Assembly (NCBI GenBank): GCA_022747635.1
Contig: JAKTNV010000634.1
Location: 1-64,000, forward strand
Reading direction: 5' to 3'
Source: Hetaerina americana
Taxonomy: Eukaryota > Arthropoda > Insecta > Odonata > Calopterygidae
Length of the DNA: 64,000 nucleotides
Part shown: positions 41,301-54,529 of the stretch, one piece after another
How the letters are laid out: each line of letters opens with the position of its first letter
Position numbering within the stretch: position 1 is the stretch's first letter
The notes under the pieces: model-generated
What the model saw: only the letters and a program-made list of their open reading frames with translations
What the model was told of the DNA's origin: nothing
Databases searched by the model: none
Translations under genes and position numbers: made by a program

Positions 41301-41879
41301 AAATGTTTCCATGGTGTGTATTGTTGTTCATTTTCATCAAATAAACAAAACAAAACCCAGAATAAATCATTAAAGACAAGAAATGAGCTTAAAAGATGCC
41401 TCAGCGCAAGTGTTAATGTTAGTAAAAGAGCCCAAATTTCAAAAAATATTGCGAAAAACAACAATCTCCCATTAAAGAGTGAATGTTTGACGTGTTTAGA
41501 AGGCATTTATTTCATTTTTGAAAAATTTTAATTTTTCACATTTCTCCATGAAAAGTGCCAATACCCCCCCCTTTGGGTTCTAGGTTAAATTCTCACTCGA
41601 CACAAATCAAACAAAAAAGTTTCCATGGTGTGTATTGTTGTTCATTTTCATCAAATAAACAAAATAAAACCCAGAGTTAATCATTAAAGACAGAAAATGA
41701 GCATAAAAGATGCCTCAGCGCAAGCGTTAATGTTAGTAAAAGAGCCCAAATTTCAAAAAATATTGCGAAAAACAACAATCTTCCATTATAGAGTGAATTT
41801 TTGAGGTGTATACAAGGCATTTATTTCATTTTTAGAAATTTTAATTTTTCACATTTTTCCATGAAAAGTGCCAATACCC
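34080..41879 (+). repeat. 25-monomer tandem duplication, copy 1 (~7.8 kb)
   Basis: The block is repeated directly downstream at an offset of 7798 bp to about 35.0 kb and 7498-7501 bp thereafter. Breakpoints fall between 34076 and 34140 and between 41874 and 41940. Diagnostic events found in both copies include gtgttttggtatttc, cagcatatatc, attattttcctttatag (near 37411), tttccttgg, the hairpin variant of the C-tract (38765-38784), gtgtaaacaagg (near 40253), and E monomers at 40174 and 40789. Of the order of 15-20 substitutions are visible over the block, implying a recent event. Confidence 0.92.
38765..38784 (+). repeat. Perfect inverted repeat replacing the C-tract, copy 1
   Basis: The usual C-tract is replaced by ttagaacccc. 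Arm tagaaccc (38765-38772) is the exact reverse complement of gggttcta (38777-38784) across a cttt loop. The right arm is normal monomer sequence, while the left arm is new, as expected if a strand was copied from its own complement. Confidence 0.9.
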
Positions 41880-44693
41880 CCCCCTTTGGGTTCTAGGTGA
41901 AATTCTCACTCGACACAAATCAAACAAAAATGTTTCCATGGTGTGTTTTGGTATTTCATTTTCATCAAATAAACAAAATAAAACCCAGAATAAATCATTA
42001 AAGACAAGAAATGAGCATAAAAGATACCTCAGCGCAAGTGCTAATGTTAGTAAAAGAGCCCAAATTTCTAAAAATATTGCAAAAAACAACAATCTTCCAT
42101 TATAGAGTGAATGTTTGAGGTGTATAGAAGGCATTTATTTCATTTTTAGAAATTTAAATTTTTCACATTTCTCCATGAAAAATGCCAATACCCCCCCCCT
42201 TTGGGTTCTAGGTGAAATTCTCACTCGACACAATTCAAAGAAAAATGTTTCCATGGTGTGTATTGTTGTTCATTTTCATCAAATAAACAAAATAAAACCC
42301 AGAGTTAATCATTAAAGACAAGAAATGAGCATAAAAGATGCCTAAGCGCAAGTGTTAATGTTAGTAAAAGAGCCCAAATTTCAAAAAATATTGCGAAAAA
42401 CAACAATCTTCCATTATAGAGTGAATGTTTGAGGTGTATAGAAGGCATTTATTTCATTTTTAGAAATTTTAATTTTTCACATTTTTCCATGAAAAGTGCC
42501 AATACCCCCCCATTTGGTTTCTAGGTGAAATTCTCACTCGACACAAATCAAACAAAAATGTTTCCATGGTGTGTCTTGTTGTTCATTTTCATCAAATAAA
42601 CAAAATAAAACCCAGCATATATCATTAAAGACAAGAAATGAGCATAAAAGAGGCCTCAGCGCAATTGTTAATGTTAGTAAAAGAGCCCAAATTTCAAAAA
42701 ATATTGCGAAAAACAACAATCTTCCATTATAGAGTGAATGTTTGAGGTGTATAGAAGGCATTTATTTCATTTTTAGAAATTTTAATTTTTCACATTTTTC
42801 CATGAAAAGTGCCAATACCCCCCCCTTTGGGTTCTAGGTGAAATTCTCACTCGACACAAATCAAACAAAAATGTTTCCATGGTGTGTATTGTTGTTCATT
42901 TTCATCAAATAAACAAAATAAAACCCAGAGTTAATCATTAAAGACAAGAAATGAGCATAAAAGATGCCTCAGCGCAAGTGTTAATGTTAGTAAAAGAGCC
43001 CAAATTTCAAAAAATATTGCGAAAAACAACAATCTTCCATTATAGAGTGAATGTTTGACGTGTATACAAGGCATTTATTTCATTTTTGAAAAATTTTAAT
43101 TTTTCACATTTCTCCATGAAAAGTGCCAATACCCCCCCTTTGGGTTCTAGGTGAAATTCTCACTCGACCCAATTCAAACAAAAATGTTTCCATGGTGTGT
43201 ATTGTTGTTCATTTTCATCAAATAAACAAAATAAAACCCAGAGTTAATCATTAAAGACAAGAAATGAGCATAAAAGATGCCTCAGCGCAAGTGGTAAAGT
43301 TAGTGAAAGAGCCCAAATTTCAAAAAATATTGCGAAAAACAACAATCTTCCATTATAGAGTGAATGTTTGAGGTGTATACAAGGCATTTATTTCATTTTT
43401 AGAAATTTTAATTTTTCACATTTTTCCATGAAAAGTGCCAAAAACCCCCCCCTTTGGGTTCTACACGTAAATCACCCTCGACACAAATCCAACAAAAATG
43501 TTTCCATGGTGTGTCTTGTTGTTCATTTTCATAAAATAAACAAAATAAAACCCAGAATATATCATTAAAGACAAGAAATGAGCATAAAAGATGCCTCAGC
43601 GCAAGTGTTAATGTTAGTAAAAGAGCCCAAATTTCAAAAAATATTGCGAAAAACAACAATCTTCCATTATAGAGTGAATGTTTGAGGTGTATAGAAGGCA
43701 TTTATTTCATTTTTAGAAATTTTCATTTTTCACATTTTTCCATGAAAAGTGCCAATTCCCCCCCCTTTGGGTTCTAGGTGAAATTCTCACTCGACACAAA
43801 TCAAACAAAAATGTTTCCATGGTGTGTATTGTTGTTCATTTTCATCAAATAAACAAAATAAAACCCAGAGTTAATCATTAAAGACAGGAAATGAGCATAA
43901 AAGATGCCTCAGCGCAAGCGTTAATGTTAGTTAAGAGCCCAAATTTCAAAAAATATTGCGAAAAACAACAATCTTCCATTATAGAGTGAATGTTTGAGGT
44001 GTATAGAAGGCATTTATTTCATTTTTAGAAATTTTAATTTTTCACATTTTTCCATTAAAAGTGCCAATACCCCCCCCTTTGGGTTCTACACGAAAATCAC
44101 CCTCGACACAAATCAAACAAAAATGTTTCCATGGTGTGTCTTGTTGTTCATTTTCATCAAATAAACAAAATAAAACCCAGAATATATCATTAAAGACAAG
44201 AAATGGGCATAAAAGATGCCTCAGCGCAAGTGTTAATGTTAGTAAAAGAGCCCAAATTTCAAAAAATATTGCGAAAAACAACAATCTTCCATTATAGAGT
44301 GAATGTTTGAGGTGTATAGAAGGCATTCATTTCATTTTTAGAAATTTTAATTTTTCACATTTTTCCATTAAAAGTGCCAATACCCCCCCTTTGGCTTCTA
44401 GGTGAAAATCTCACTCGACGGGAATCAAACAAAAATGTTTCCATGGTGTGTTTTGTTGTTCATTTTCATCAAATAAACAAAATAAAACCCAGAATAAATC
44501 ATTAAAGACAGGAAATGAGCATAAAAGATGCCTCAGCGCATGTGTTAATGTTAGTCAAAGAGCCCAAATTTCCAAAAATATTGCGAAAAACAACAATCTT
44601 CAATTATAGAGTGAATGTTTGAGGTGTATACAAGGCATTTATTTCATTTTTAGAAATTTAATTTTTCACATTTTTCCATGAAAAGTGCCAATA

Positions 44694-44705
44694 CCCCCCC
44701 CCCCC
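44694..44705 (+). repeat. Longest C-tract seen, 12 C
   Basis: The matching position in the other copy of the 25-monomer duplication (37196-37206) has 11 C. Other long tracts are 11 C at 31911-31921, and 10 C near 11653, 14758, 30043, 62454 and 63083. Confidence 0.85.
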
Positions 44706-46263
44706 TTTGGGTTCTAGGTGAAATTCTCACTCGACACAAATTAAACAAAAATGTTTCCATGGTGTGTATTGTTGTTCATTTTCATCAAATAAACAAAATA
44801 AAACCCAGAGTTAATCATTAAAGACAAGAAATGAGCATAAAAGATGCCTCAGCTCAAGTGGTAATGTTAGTAAAAGAGCCCAAATTTCTAAAAATATTGC
44901 GAAAAACAATTATTTTCCTTTATAGAGTGAATGTTTGAGGTGTATAGAAGGCATTTATTTCATTTTTAGAAATTTTAATTTTTCACATTTTTCCATGAAA
45001 AGTGCCAATACCCCCCCCTTTGGGTTCTAGGTGAAAATCTCACTCGTACCAATCAAACAAAAATGTTTCCTTGGTGTGTATTGTTGTTCATTTTCATCAA
45101 ATAAACAAAATAAAACCCAGAATAATTCATTAAAGACAAGAAATGAGCTTAAAAGATGCCTCAGCGCAAGTGTTAATGTTAGTAAAAGAGCCCAAATTTC
45201 AAAAAATATTGCGAAAAACAACAATCTTCCATTATAGAGTGAATGTTTGAGGTGTATAGAAGGCATTTATTTCATTTTTAGAAATTTTAATTTTTCACAT
45301 TTTTCCATGAAAAGTGCCAATACCCCCCCCTTTGGGTTCTAGGTGAAAATCTCACTCGTACCAATCAAACAAAAATGTTTCCATGGTGTGTATTGTTGTT
45401 CATTTTCATCAAATAAACAAAACAAAACCCAGAATAAATCATTAAAGACAAGAAATGAGCTTAAAAGATGCCCCAGCGCAAGTGTTAATGTTAGTAAAAC
45501 AGCCCAAATTTCAAAAAATATTGCGAAAAACAACAATCTTCCATTATAGAGTGAATGTTTGAGATATATAGAAGGCATTTATTTCATTTTTGAAAAATTT
45601 TAATTTTTCACATTTCTCCATGAAAAGTGCCAATACCCCCCCCTTTGGGTTCTAGGTGAAATTCTCACTCGACACAATTCAAACAAAAATGTTTCCATGG
45701 TGTGTATTGTTGTTCATTTTCATCAAATAAACAAAATAAAACCCAGAGTTAATCATTAAAGACAAGAAATGAGCATAAAAGATGCCTCAGCGCAAGTGTT
45801 AATGTTAGTAAAAGAGCCCAAATTTCAAAAAATATTGCGAAAAACAACAATCTTCCATTATAGAGTGAATCTTTGAGGTGTATAGAAGGCATTTATTTCA
45901 TTTTTAGAAATTTTAATTTTTCACATTTTTCCATGAAAAGTGCCAATACCCCCCCCTTTGGGTTCTACACGAAAATCACCCTCGACACAAATCAAACAAA
46001 AATGTTTCCATGGTGTGTCTTGTTGTTCATTTTCATCAAATAAACAAAATAAAACCCAGAATATATCATTAAAGACAAGAAATGAGCATAAAAGATGCCT
46101 CAGCGCAAGTGTTAATGTTAGTAAAAGAGCCCAAATTTCAAAAAATATTGCGAAAAACAACAATCTTCCATTATAGAGTGAATGTTTGAGGTGTATAGAA
46201 GGCATTTATTTCATTTTTAGAAATTTTAATTTTTCACATTTTTCCATGAAAAGTGCCAATACT

Positions 46264-46283
46264 TAGAACCCCTTTGGGTTCTA
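46264..46283 (+). repeat. Perfect inverted repeat replacing the C-tract, copy 2
   Basis: Same 8-bp arms (46264-46271 and 46276-46283) and cttt loop as at 38765, and accounted for by the 25-monomer duplication at an offset of 7499 bp. Confidence 0.9.
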
Positions 46284-49249
46284 CACGAAAATCACCCTCG
46301 ACACAAATCAAACAAAAATGTTTCCATGGTGTGTCTTGTTGTTCATTTTCATCAAATAAACAAAACAAAACCCAGAATAAATCATTAAAGACAAGAAATG
46401 AGCTCAAAAGATGCCTCAGCGCAAGTGTTAATGTTAGTAAAAGAGCCCAAATTTCAAAAAATATTGCGAAAAACAACAATCTCCCATTAAAGAGTGAATG
46501 TTTGACGTGTTTAGAAGGCATTTATTTCATTTTTGAAAAATTTTAATTTTTCACATTTCTCCATGAAAAGTGCCAATACCCCCCCCTTTGGGTTCTAGGT
46601 TAAATTCTCACTCGACACAAATCAAACAAAAAAGTTTCCATGGTGTGTATTGTTGTTCATTTTCATCAAATAAACAAAATAAAACCCAGAGTTAATCATT
46701 AAAGACAGAAAATGAGCATAAAAGATGCCTCAGCGCAAGCGTTAATGTTAGTAAAAGAGCCCAAATTTCAAAAAATATTGCGAAAAACAACAATCTTCCA
46801 TTATAGAGTGAATTTTTGAGGTGTATACAAGGCATTTATTTCATTTTTAGAAATTTTAATTTTTCACATTTTTCCATGAAAAGTGCCAATACCCCCCCCC
46901 TTTGGGTTCTAGGTGAAATTCTCACTCGACACAAATCAAACAAAAATGTTTCCATGGTGTGTATTGTTGTTCATTTTCATCAAATAAACAAAATAAAACC
47001 CAGAGTTAATCATTAAAGACAGGAAATGAGCATAAAAGATGCCTCAGCGCAAGCGTTAATGTTAGTAAAAGAGCCCAAATTTCAAAAAATATTGCGAAAA
47101 ACAACAATCTTCCATTATAGAGTGAATGTTTGAGGTGTATACAAGGCATTTATTTCATTTTTAGAAATTTTAATTTTTCACATTTTTCCATGAAAAGTGC
47201 CAATACCCCCCCCCTTTGGGTTCTACACGAAAATCACCCTCGACACAAATCAAACAAAAATGTTTCCATGGTGTGTATTGTTGTTCATTTTCATAAAATA
47301 AACAAAATAAAACCAAGAATATATCATTAAAGACAAGAAATGAGCATAAAAGATGCCTCAGCGCAAGTGTAAATGTTAGTAAAAGAGCCCAAATTTCAAG
47401 AAATATTGCGAAAAACAACAATCTTCCATTATAGAGTGAATGTTTGAGGTGTATAGAAGGCATTTATTTCATTTTAAGAAATTTTAATTTTTCACATTTT
47501 TCCATGAAAAGTGCCAATACCCCCCCCTTTGGGTTCTAGGTGAAAATCTTACTCGACCCATATCAAACAAAAATGTTTCCATGGTGTGTATTGTTGTTCA
47601 TTTTCATCAAATAAACAAAATAAAACCCAGAGTTAATCATTAAAGACAGGAAATGAGCATAAAAGATGCCTCAGCGCTTAGTAAAAGAGCCCAAATTTCA
47701 AAAAATATTGCGAAAAACAACAATCTTCCATTATAGAGTGAATGTTTGAGGTGTAAACAAGGCATTTATTTCATTTTTAGAAATTTTAATTTTTCACATT
47801 TTTCCATGAAAAGTGCCAAAACCCCCCCCCTTTGGGTTCTACACGTAAATCACCCTCGACACAAATCCAACAAAAATGTTTCCATGGTGTGTCTTGTCGT
47901 TCATTTTCATAAAATAAACAAAATAAAACCCAAAATATATCATTAAAGACAAGAAATGAGCATAAAAGATGCCTCAGCGCAAGTGTTAATGTTAGTAAAA
48001 GAGCCCAAATTTCAAAAAATATTGCGAAAAACAACAATCTTCCATTAGAGAGTGAATGTTTGAGGTGTATAGAAGGCATTTATTTCATTTTTAGAAATTT
48101 TAATTTATCACATTTTTCCATGAAAAGTGCCAATACCCCCCCCTTTGGGTTCTAGGTGAAAATCTCACTCGACACAAATCAAACAAAAATATTTCCATGG
48201 TGTGTATTGTTGTTCATTTTCATCAAATAAACAAAATAAAACCCAGAGTTAATCATTAAAGACAGGAAATGAGCATAAAAGATGCCTCAGCGCTTAGTAA
48301 AAGAGCCGAAATTCCAAAAAATATTGCGAAAAACAACAATCTTCCATTATAGAGTGAATGTTTGAGGTGAATAGAAGGCATTTATTTCATTTTTGGAAAT
48401 ATTAAATTTTCACATTTTTCCATGAAAAGTGCCAATACCCCCCCCTTTGGGTTCTAGGTGAAATTCTCACTCGACACAAATCAAACAAAAATGTTTCCAT
48501 GGTGTGTATTGTTGTTCATTTTCATCAAATAAACAAAATAAAACCCAGAATAAATCATTAAAGAAAAGAAATGAGCATAAAAGATGCCTCAGCGCAAGTG
48601 TTAATGTTAGTAAAAGAGCCCAAATTTCAAAAAATATTGCGAAAAACAACAATCTTCCATTATAGAGTGAATCTTTGAGGTGTATAGAAGGCATTTATTT
48701 CATTTTTAGAAATTTTAATTTTTCACATTTTTCCATGAAAAGTGCCAATACCCCCCCCTTTGGGTTCTACACGAAAATCACCCTCGACACAAATCAAACA
48801 AAAATGTTTCCATGGTGTGTATTGTTGTTCATTTTCATCAAATAAACAAAACAAAACCCAGAATAAATCATTAAAAACAAGAAATGAGCTTAAAAGATGC
48901 CTCAGCGCAAGTGTTAATGTTAGTAAAAGAGCCCAAATTTCAAAAAATATTGCGAAAAACAACAATCTCCCATTAAAGAGTGAATGTTTGACGTGTTTAG
49001 AAGGCATTTATTTCATTTTTGAAAAATTTTAATTTTTCACATTTCTCCATGAAAAGTGCCAATACCCCCCCCTTTGGGTTCTAGGTTAAATTCTCACTCG
49101 ACACAAATCAAACAAAAAAGTTTCCATGGTGTGTATTGTTGTTCATTTTCATCAAATAAACAAAATAAAACCCAGAGTTAATCATTAAAGACAGAAAATG
49201 AGCATAAAAGATGCCTCAGCGCAAGCGTTAATGTTAGTAAAAGAGCCCA

Positions 49250-51115
49250 AATTTCAAAAAATATTGCGAAAAACAACAATCTTCCATTATAGAGTGAATT
49301 TTTGAGGTGTATACAAGGCATTTATTTCATTTTTAGAAATTTTAATTTTTCACATTTTTCCATGAAAAGTGCCAATACCCCCCCCTTTGGGTTCTAGGTG
49401 AAATTCTCACTCGACACAAATCAAACAAAAATGTTTCCATGGTGTGTATTGTTGTTCATTTTCATCAAATAAACAAAATAAAACCCAGAGTTAATCATTA
49501 AAGACAGGAAATGAGCATAAAAGATGCCTCAGCGCAAGCGTTAATGTTAGTAAAAGAGCCCAAATTTCAAAAAATATTGCGAAAAACAACAATCTTCCAT
49601 TATAGAGTGAATGTTTGAGGTGTATACAAGGCATTTATTTCATTTTTAGAAATTTTAATTTTTCACTTTTTTCCATGAAAAGTGCCAATACCCCCCCCTT
49701 TGGGTTCTACACGAAAATCACCCTCGACACAAATCAAACAAAAATGTTTCCATGGTGTGTATTGTTGTTCATTTTCATAAAATAAACAAAATAAAACCCA
49801 GAATATATCATTAAAGACAAGAAATGAGCATAAAAGATGCCTCAGCGCAAGTGTAAATGTTAGTAAAAGAGCCCAAATTTCAAGAAATATTGCGAAAAAC
49901 AACAATCTTCCATTAGAGAGTGAATGTTTGAGGTGTATAGAAGGCATTTATTTCATTTTTAGAAATTTTAATTTTTCACATTTTTCCATGAAAAGTGCCA
50001 ATACCCCCCCCTTTGGGTTCTAGGTGAAAATCTCAATCGACACAAATCAAACAAAAATATTTCCATGGTGTGTATTGTTGTTCATTTTCATCAAATAAAC
50101 AAAATAAAACCCAGAGTTAATCATTAAAGACAGGAAATGAGCATAAAAGATGCCTCAGCGCTTAGTAAAAGAGCCGAAATTTCAAAAAATATTGCGAAAA
50201 ACAACAATCTTCCATTATAGAGTGAATGTTTGAGGTGTATAGAAGGCATTTATTTCATTTTTAGAAATTTTAATTTTTCACATTTTTCCATTAAAAGTGT
50301 CAATACCCCCCCTTTGGCTTCTAGGTGAAAATCTCACTCGACGGGAATCAAACAAAAATGTTTCCATGGTGTGTATTGTTGTTCATTTTCATCAAATAAA
50401 CAAAATAAAACCCAGAATAAATCATTAAAGACAGGAAATGAGCATAAAAGATGCCTCAGCGCAAGTGTTAATGTTAGTCAAAGAGCCCAAATTTCAAAAA
50501 ATATTGCGAAAAACAACAATCTTCAATTATAGAGTGAATGTTTGAGGTGTATACAAGGCATTAATTTCATTTTTAGAAATTTTATTTTTTCACATTTTTC
50601 CATGAAAAGTGCCAATACCCCCCCCTTTGGGTTCTAGGTGAAATTCTCACTCGACACAAATTAAACAAAAATGTTTCCATGGTGTGTATTGTTGTTCATT
50701 TTCATCAAATAAACAAAATAAAACCCAGAGTTAATCATTAAAGACAAGAAATGAGCATAAAAGATGCCTCAGCGCAAGTGGTTATGTTAGTGAAAGAGCC
50801 CAAATTTCAAAAAATATTGCGAAAAACAACAATCTTCCATTATAGAGTGAATGTTTGAGGTGTAAACAAGGCATTTATTTCATTTTTAGAAATTTTAATT
50901 TTTCACATTTTTCCATGAAAAGTGCCAAAACCCCCCCCTTTGGGTTCTACACGTAAATCACCCTCGACACAAATCCAACAAAAATGTTTCCATGGTGTGT
51001 CTTGTCGTTCATTTTCATAAAATAAACAAAATAAAACCCAAAATATATCATTAAAGACAAGAAATGAGCATAAAAGATGCCTCAGCGCAAGTGTTAATGT
51101 TAGAAAAAGAGCCCA
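49250..51115 (+). repeat. 6-monomer duplication, copy 1
   Basis: Repeats at 51116-52992 with an offset of 1866 bp on the left and 1877-1878 bp on the right. Shared private marks are gtgaatttttgagg, tttcaagaaatattg, ctcaatcgac with aaaatatttcc, aaaagtgtcaata with a D monomer (50339), ggcattaatttc, and gtgtaaacaagg. It is itself related to 39.3-40.6 and 46.8-48.1 kb. The 11-bp offset step is the E deletion at 50158, present here and absent in copy 2. Confidence 0.85.
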
Positions 51116-52992
51116 AATTTCAAAAAATATTGCGAAAAACAACAATCTTCCATTATAGAGTGAATTTTTGAGGTGTATACAAGGCATTTATTTCATTTTT
51201 AGAAATTTTAATTTTTCACATTTTTCCATGAAAAGTGCCAATACCCCCCCCTTTGGGTTCTAGGTGAAATTCTCACTCGACACAAATCAAACAAAAATGT
51301 TTCCATGGTGTGTATTGTTGTTCATTTTCATCAAATAAACAAAATAAAACCCAGAGTTAATCATTAAAGACAGGAAATGAGCATAAAAGATGCCTCAGCG
51401 CAAGCGTTAATGTTAGTAAAAGAGCCCAAATTTCAAAAAATATTGCGAAAAACAACAATCTTCCATTATAGAGTGAATGTTTGAGGTGTATACAAGGCAT
51501 TTATTTCATTTTTAGAAATTTTAATTTTTCACATTTTTCCATGAAAAGTGCCAATACCCCCCCCTTTGGGTTCTACACGAAAATCACCCTCGACACAAAT
51601 CAAACAAAAATGTTTCCATGGTGTGTATTGTTGTTCATTTTCATAAAATAAACAAAATAAAACCCAGAATATATCATTAAAGACAAGAAATGAGCATAAA
51701 AGATGCCTCAGCGCAAGTGTAAATGTTAGTAAAAGAGCCCAAATTTCAAGAAATATTGCGAAAAACAACAATCTTCCATTAGAGAGTGAATGTTTGAGGT
51801 GTATAGAAGGCATTTATTTCATTTTTAGAAATTTTAATTTTTCACATTTTTCCATGAAAAGTGCCAATACCCCCCCCTTTGGGTTCTAGGTGAAAATCTC
51901 AATCGACACAAATCAAACAAAAATATTTCCATGGTGTGTATTGTTGTTCATTTTCATCAAATAAACAAAATAAAACCCAGAGTTTATCATTAAAGACAGG
52001 AAATGAGCATAAAAGATGCCTCAGCGCAAGTGTTAATGTTAGTAAAAGAGCCCAAATTTCAAAAAATATTGCGAAAAACAACAATCTTCAATTATAGAGT
52101 GAATGTTTGAGGTGTATACAAGGCATTTATTTCATTTTTAGAAATTTTAATTTTTCACATTTTTCCATTAAAAGTGTCAATACCCCCCCTTTGGCTTCTA
52201 GGTGAAAATCTCACTCGACGGGAATCAAACAAAAATGTTTCCATGGTGTGTATTGTTGTTCATTTTCATCAAATAAACAAAATAAAACCCAGAATAAATC
52301 ATTAAAGACAGGAAATGAGCATAAAAGATGCCTCAGCGCAAGTGTTAATGTTAGTCAAAGAGCCCAAATTTCAAAAAATATTGCGAAAAACAACAATCTT
52401 CAATTATAGAGTGAATGTTTGAGGTGTATACAAGGCATTAATTTCATTTTTAGAAATTTTATTTTTTCACATTTTTCCATGAAAAGTGCCAATACCCCCC
52501 CCCTTTGGGTTCTAGGTGAAATTCTCACTCGACACAAATTAAACAAAAATGTTTCCATGGTGTGTATTGTTGTTCATTTTCATCAAATAAACAAAATAAA
52601 ACCCAGAGTTAATCATTAAAGACAAGAAATGAGCATAAAAGATGCCTCAGCGCAAGTGGTAATGTTAGTGAAAGAGCCCAAATTTCAAAAAATATTGCGA
52701 AAAACAACAATCTTCCATTATAGAGTGAATGTTTGAGGTGTAAACAAGGCATTTATTTCATTTTTAGAAATTTTAATTTTTCACATTTTTCCATGAAAAG
52801 TGCCAAAACCCCCCCCTTTGGGTTCTACACGTAAATCACCCTCGACACAAATCCAACAAAAATGTTTCCATGGTGTGTCTTGTCGTTCATTTTCATAAAA
52901 TAAACAAAATAAAACCCAAAATATATCATTAAAGACAAGAAATGAGCATAAAAGATGCCTCAGCGCAAGTGTTAATGTTAGAAAAAGAGCCC
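51116..52992 (+). repeat. 6-monomer duplication, copy 2, with a converted patch
   Basis: Matches 49250-51115 on both sides of about 52024-52121. Inside that stretch it differs at four clustered sites: no E deletion, gagcccaaa instead of gagccgaaa, cttcaatt instead of cttccatt, and tatacaagg instead of tatagaagg. Both flanks carry the private marks of copy 1 (aaaatatttcc on the left, aaaagtgtcaata on the right), so a non-reciprocal replacement explains the patch better than a crossover. D monomer at 52216. Confidence 0.82.
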
Positions 52993-54529
52993 AAATTTCA
53001 AAAAATATTGCGAAAAACAACAATCTTCCATTAGAGAGTGAATGTTTGAGGTGTATAGAAGGCATTTATTTCATTTTTAGAAATTTTAATTTATCACATT
53101 TTTCCATGAAAAGTGCCAATACCCCCCCCTTTGGGTTCTAGGTGAAAATCTCACTCGACACAAATCAAACAAAAATATTTCGATGATGTGTATTGTTGTT
53201 CATTTTCATCAAATAAACAAAATAAAACCCAGAGTTAATCATTAAAGACAGGAAATAAGCATAAAAGATGCCTCAGCGCTTAGTAAAAGAGCCGAAATTT
53301 CAAAAAATATTGCGAAAAACAACAATCTTCCGATATAGAGTGAATGTTTGAGGTGAATAGAAGGCATTTATTTCATTTTTAGAAATTTTAAATTTTCACA
53401 TTTTTCCATGAAAAGTGCCAATACCCCCCCCTTTGGGTTCTAGGTGAAATTCTCACTCGACACAAATCAAACAAAAATGTTTCCATGGTGTGTATTGTTG
53501 TTCATTTTCATCAAATAAACAAAATAAAACCCAGAGTTAATCATTAAAGACAGGAAATGAGCATAAAAGATGCCTCAGCGCAAGCGTTAATGTTAGTAAA
53601 AGAGCCCAAATTTCAAAAAATATTGCGAAAAACAACAATCTTCCATTATAGAGTGAATGTTTGAGGTGTATACAAGGCATTTATTTCATTTTTAGAAATT
53701 TTAATTTTTCACATTTTTCCATTAAAAGTGCCAATACCCCCCCCTTTGGGTTCTACACGAAAATCACCCTCGACACAAATCAAACAAAAATGTTTCCATG
53801 GTGTGTCTTGTTGTTCATTTTCATCAAATAAACAAAATAAAACCCAGAATATATCATTAAAGACAAGAAATGAGCATAAAAGATGCCTCAGCGCAAGTGT
53901 TAATGTTAGTAAAAGAGCCCAAATTTCAAAAAATATAGCGAAAAACAACAATCTTCCATTATAGAGTGAATGTTTGAGGTGTATAGAAGGCATTTATTTC
54001 ATTTTTAGAAATTTTAATTTTTCACATTTTTCCATTAAAAGTGCCAATACCCCCCCTTTGGCTTCTAGGTGAAAATCTCACTCGACGGGAATCAAACAAA
54101 AATGTTTCCATGGTGTGTGTTGTTGTTCATTTTCATCAAATAAACAAAATAAAACCCAGAATATATCATTAAAGACAAGAAATGAGCATAAAAGATGCCT
54201 CAGCGCAAGTGTTAATGTTAGTAAAAGAGCCCAAATTTCAAAAAATATTGCGAAAAACAACAATCTTCAATTATAGAGTGAATGTTTGAGGTGTATACAA
54301 GGCATTTATTTCATTTTTAGAAATTTTATTTTTTCACATTTTTCCATGAAAAGTGCCAATACCCCTTTGGGTTCTTGGTGAAATTCTCACTCGACACAAA
54401 TTAAACAAAAATGTTTCCATGGTGTGTATTGTTGTTCATTTTCATCAAATAAACAAAATAAAACCCAGAGTTAATCATTAAAGACAAGAAATGAGCATAA
54501 AAGATGCCTCAGCGCAAGTGTTAATGTTA
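52993..54529 (+). repeat. Mixed satellite block related to 47-48.5 kb and 60.3-61 kb
   Basis: The left part (to about 53.4 kb, with taatttatcac near 53087 and an E monomer at 53276) resembles 40.6 and 48.1 kb. Monomers at 53420-54130 match 60270-60980 at an offset of 6850 bp, ending in a D monomer (54083). A C-tract of only four C is at 54362-54365. There is no non-satellite sequence. Confidence 0.7.

Larger units (their letters stand above)
41880..49380 (+). repeat. 25-monomer tandem duplication, copy 2, one monomer short
   Basis: Carries the same ordered marks as copy 1: attattttcctttatag near 44909, the hairpin C-tract at 46264-46283, gtgtaaacaagg near 47753, and E monomers at 47674 and 48290. 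The monomer matching 35041-35340 (C-type front, E deletion, gtgaatagaagg) is absent between 42838 and 42850, so this copy has 24 monomers. Differences from copy 1 include gggcataaa near 44209, ggcattcattt near 44326, aaccaagaat near 47314 and tttggaaata near 48394. Identity ends between 49375 and 49446. Confidence 0.92.
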
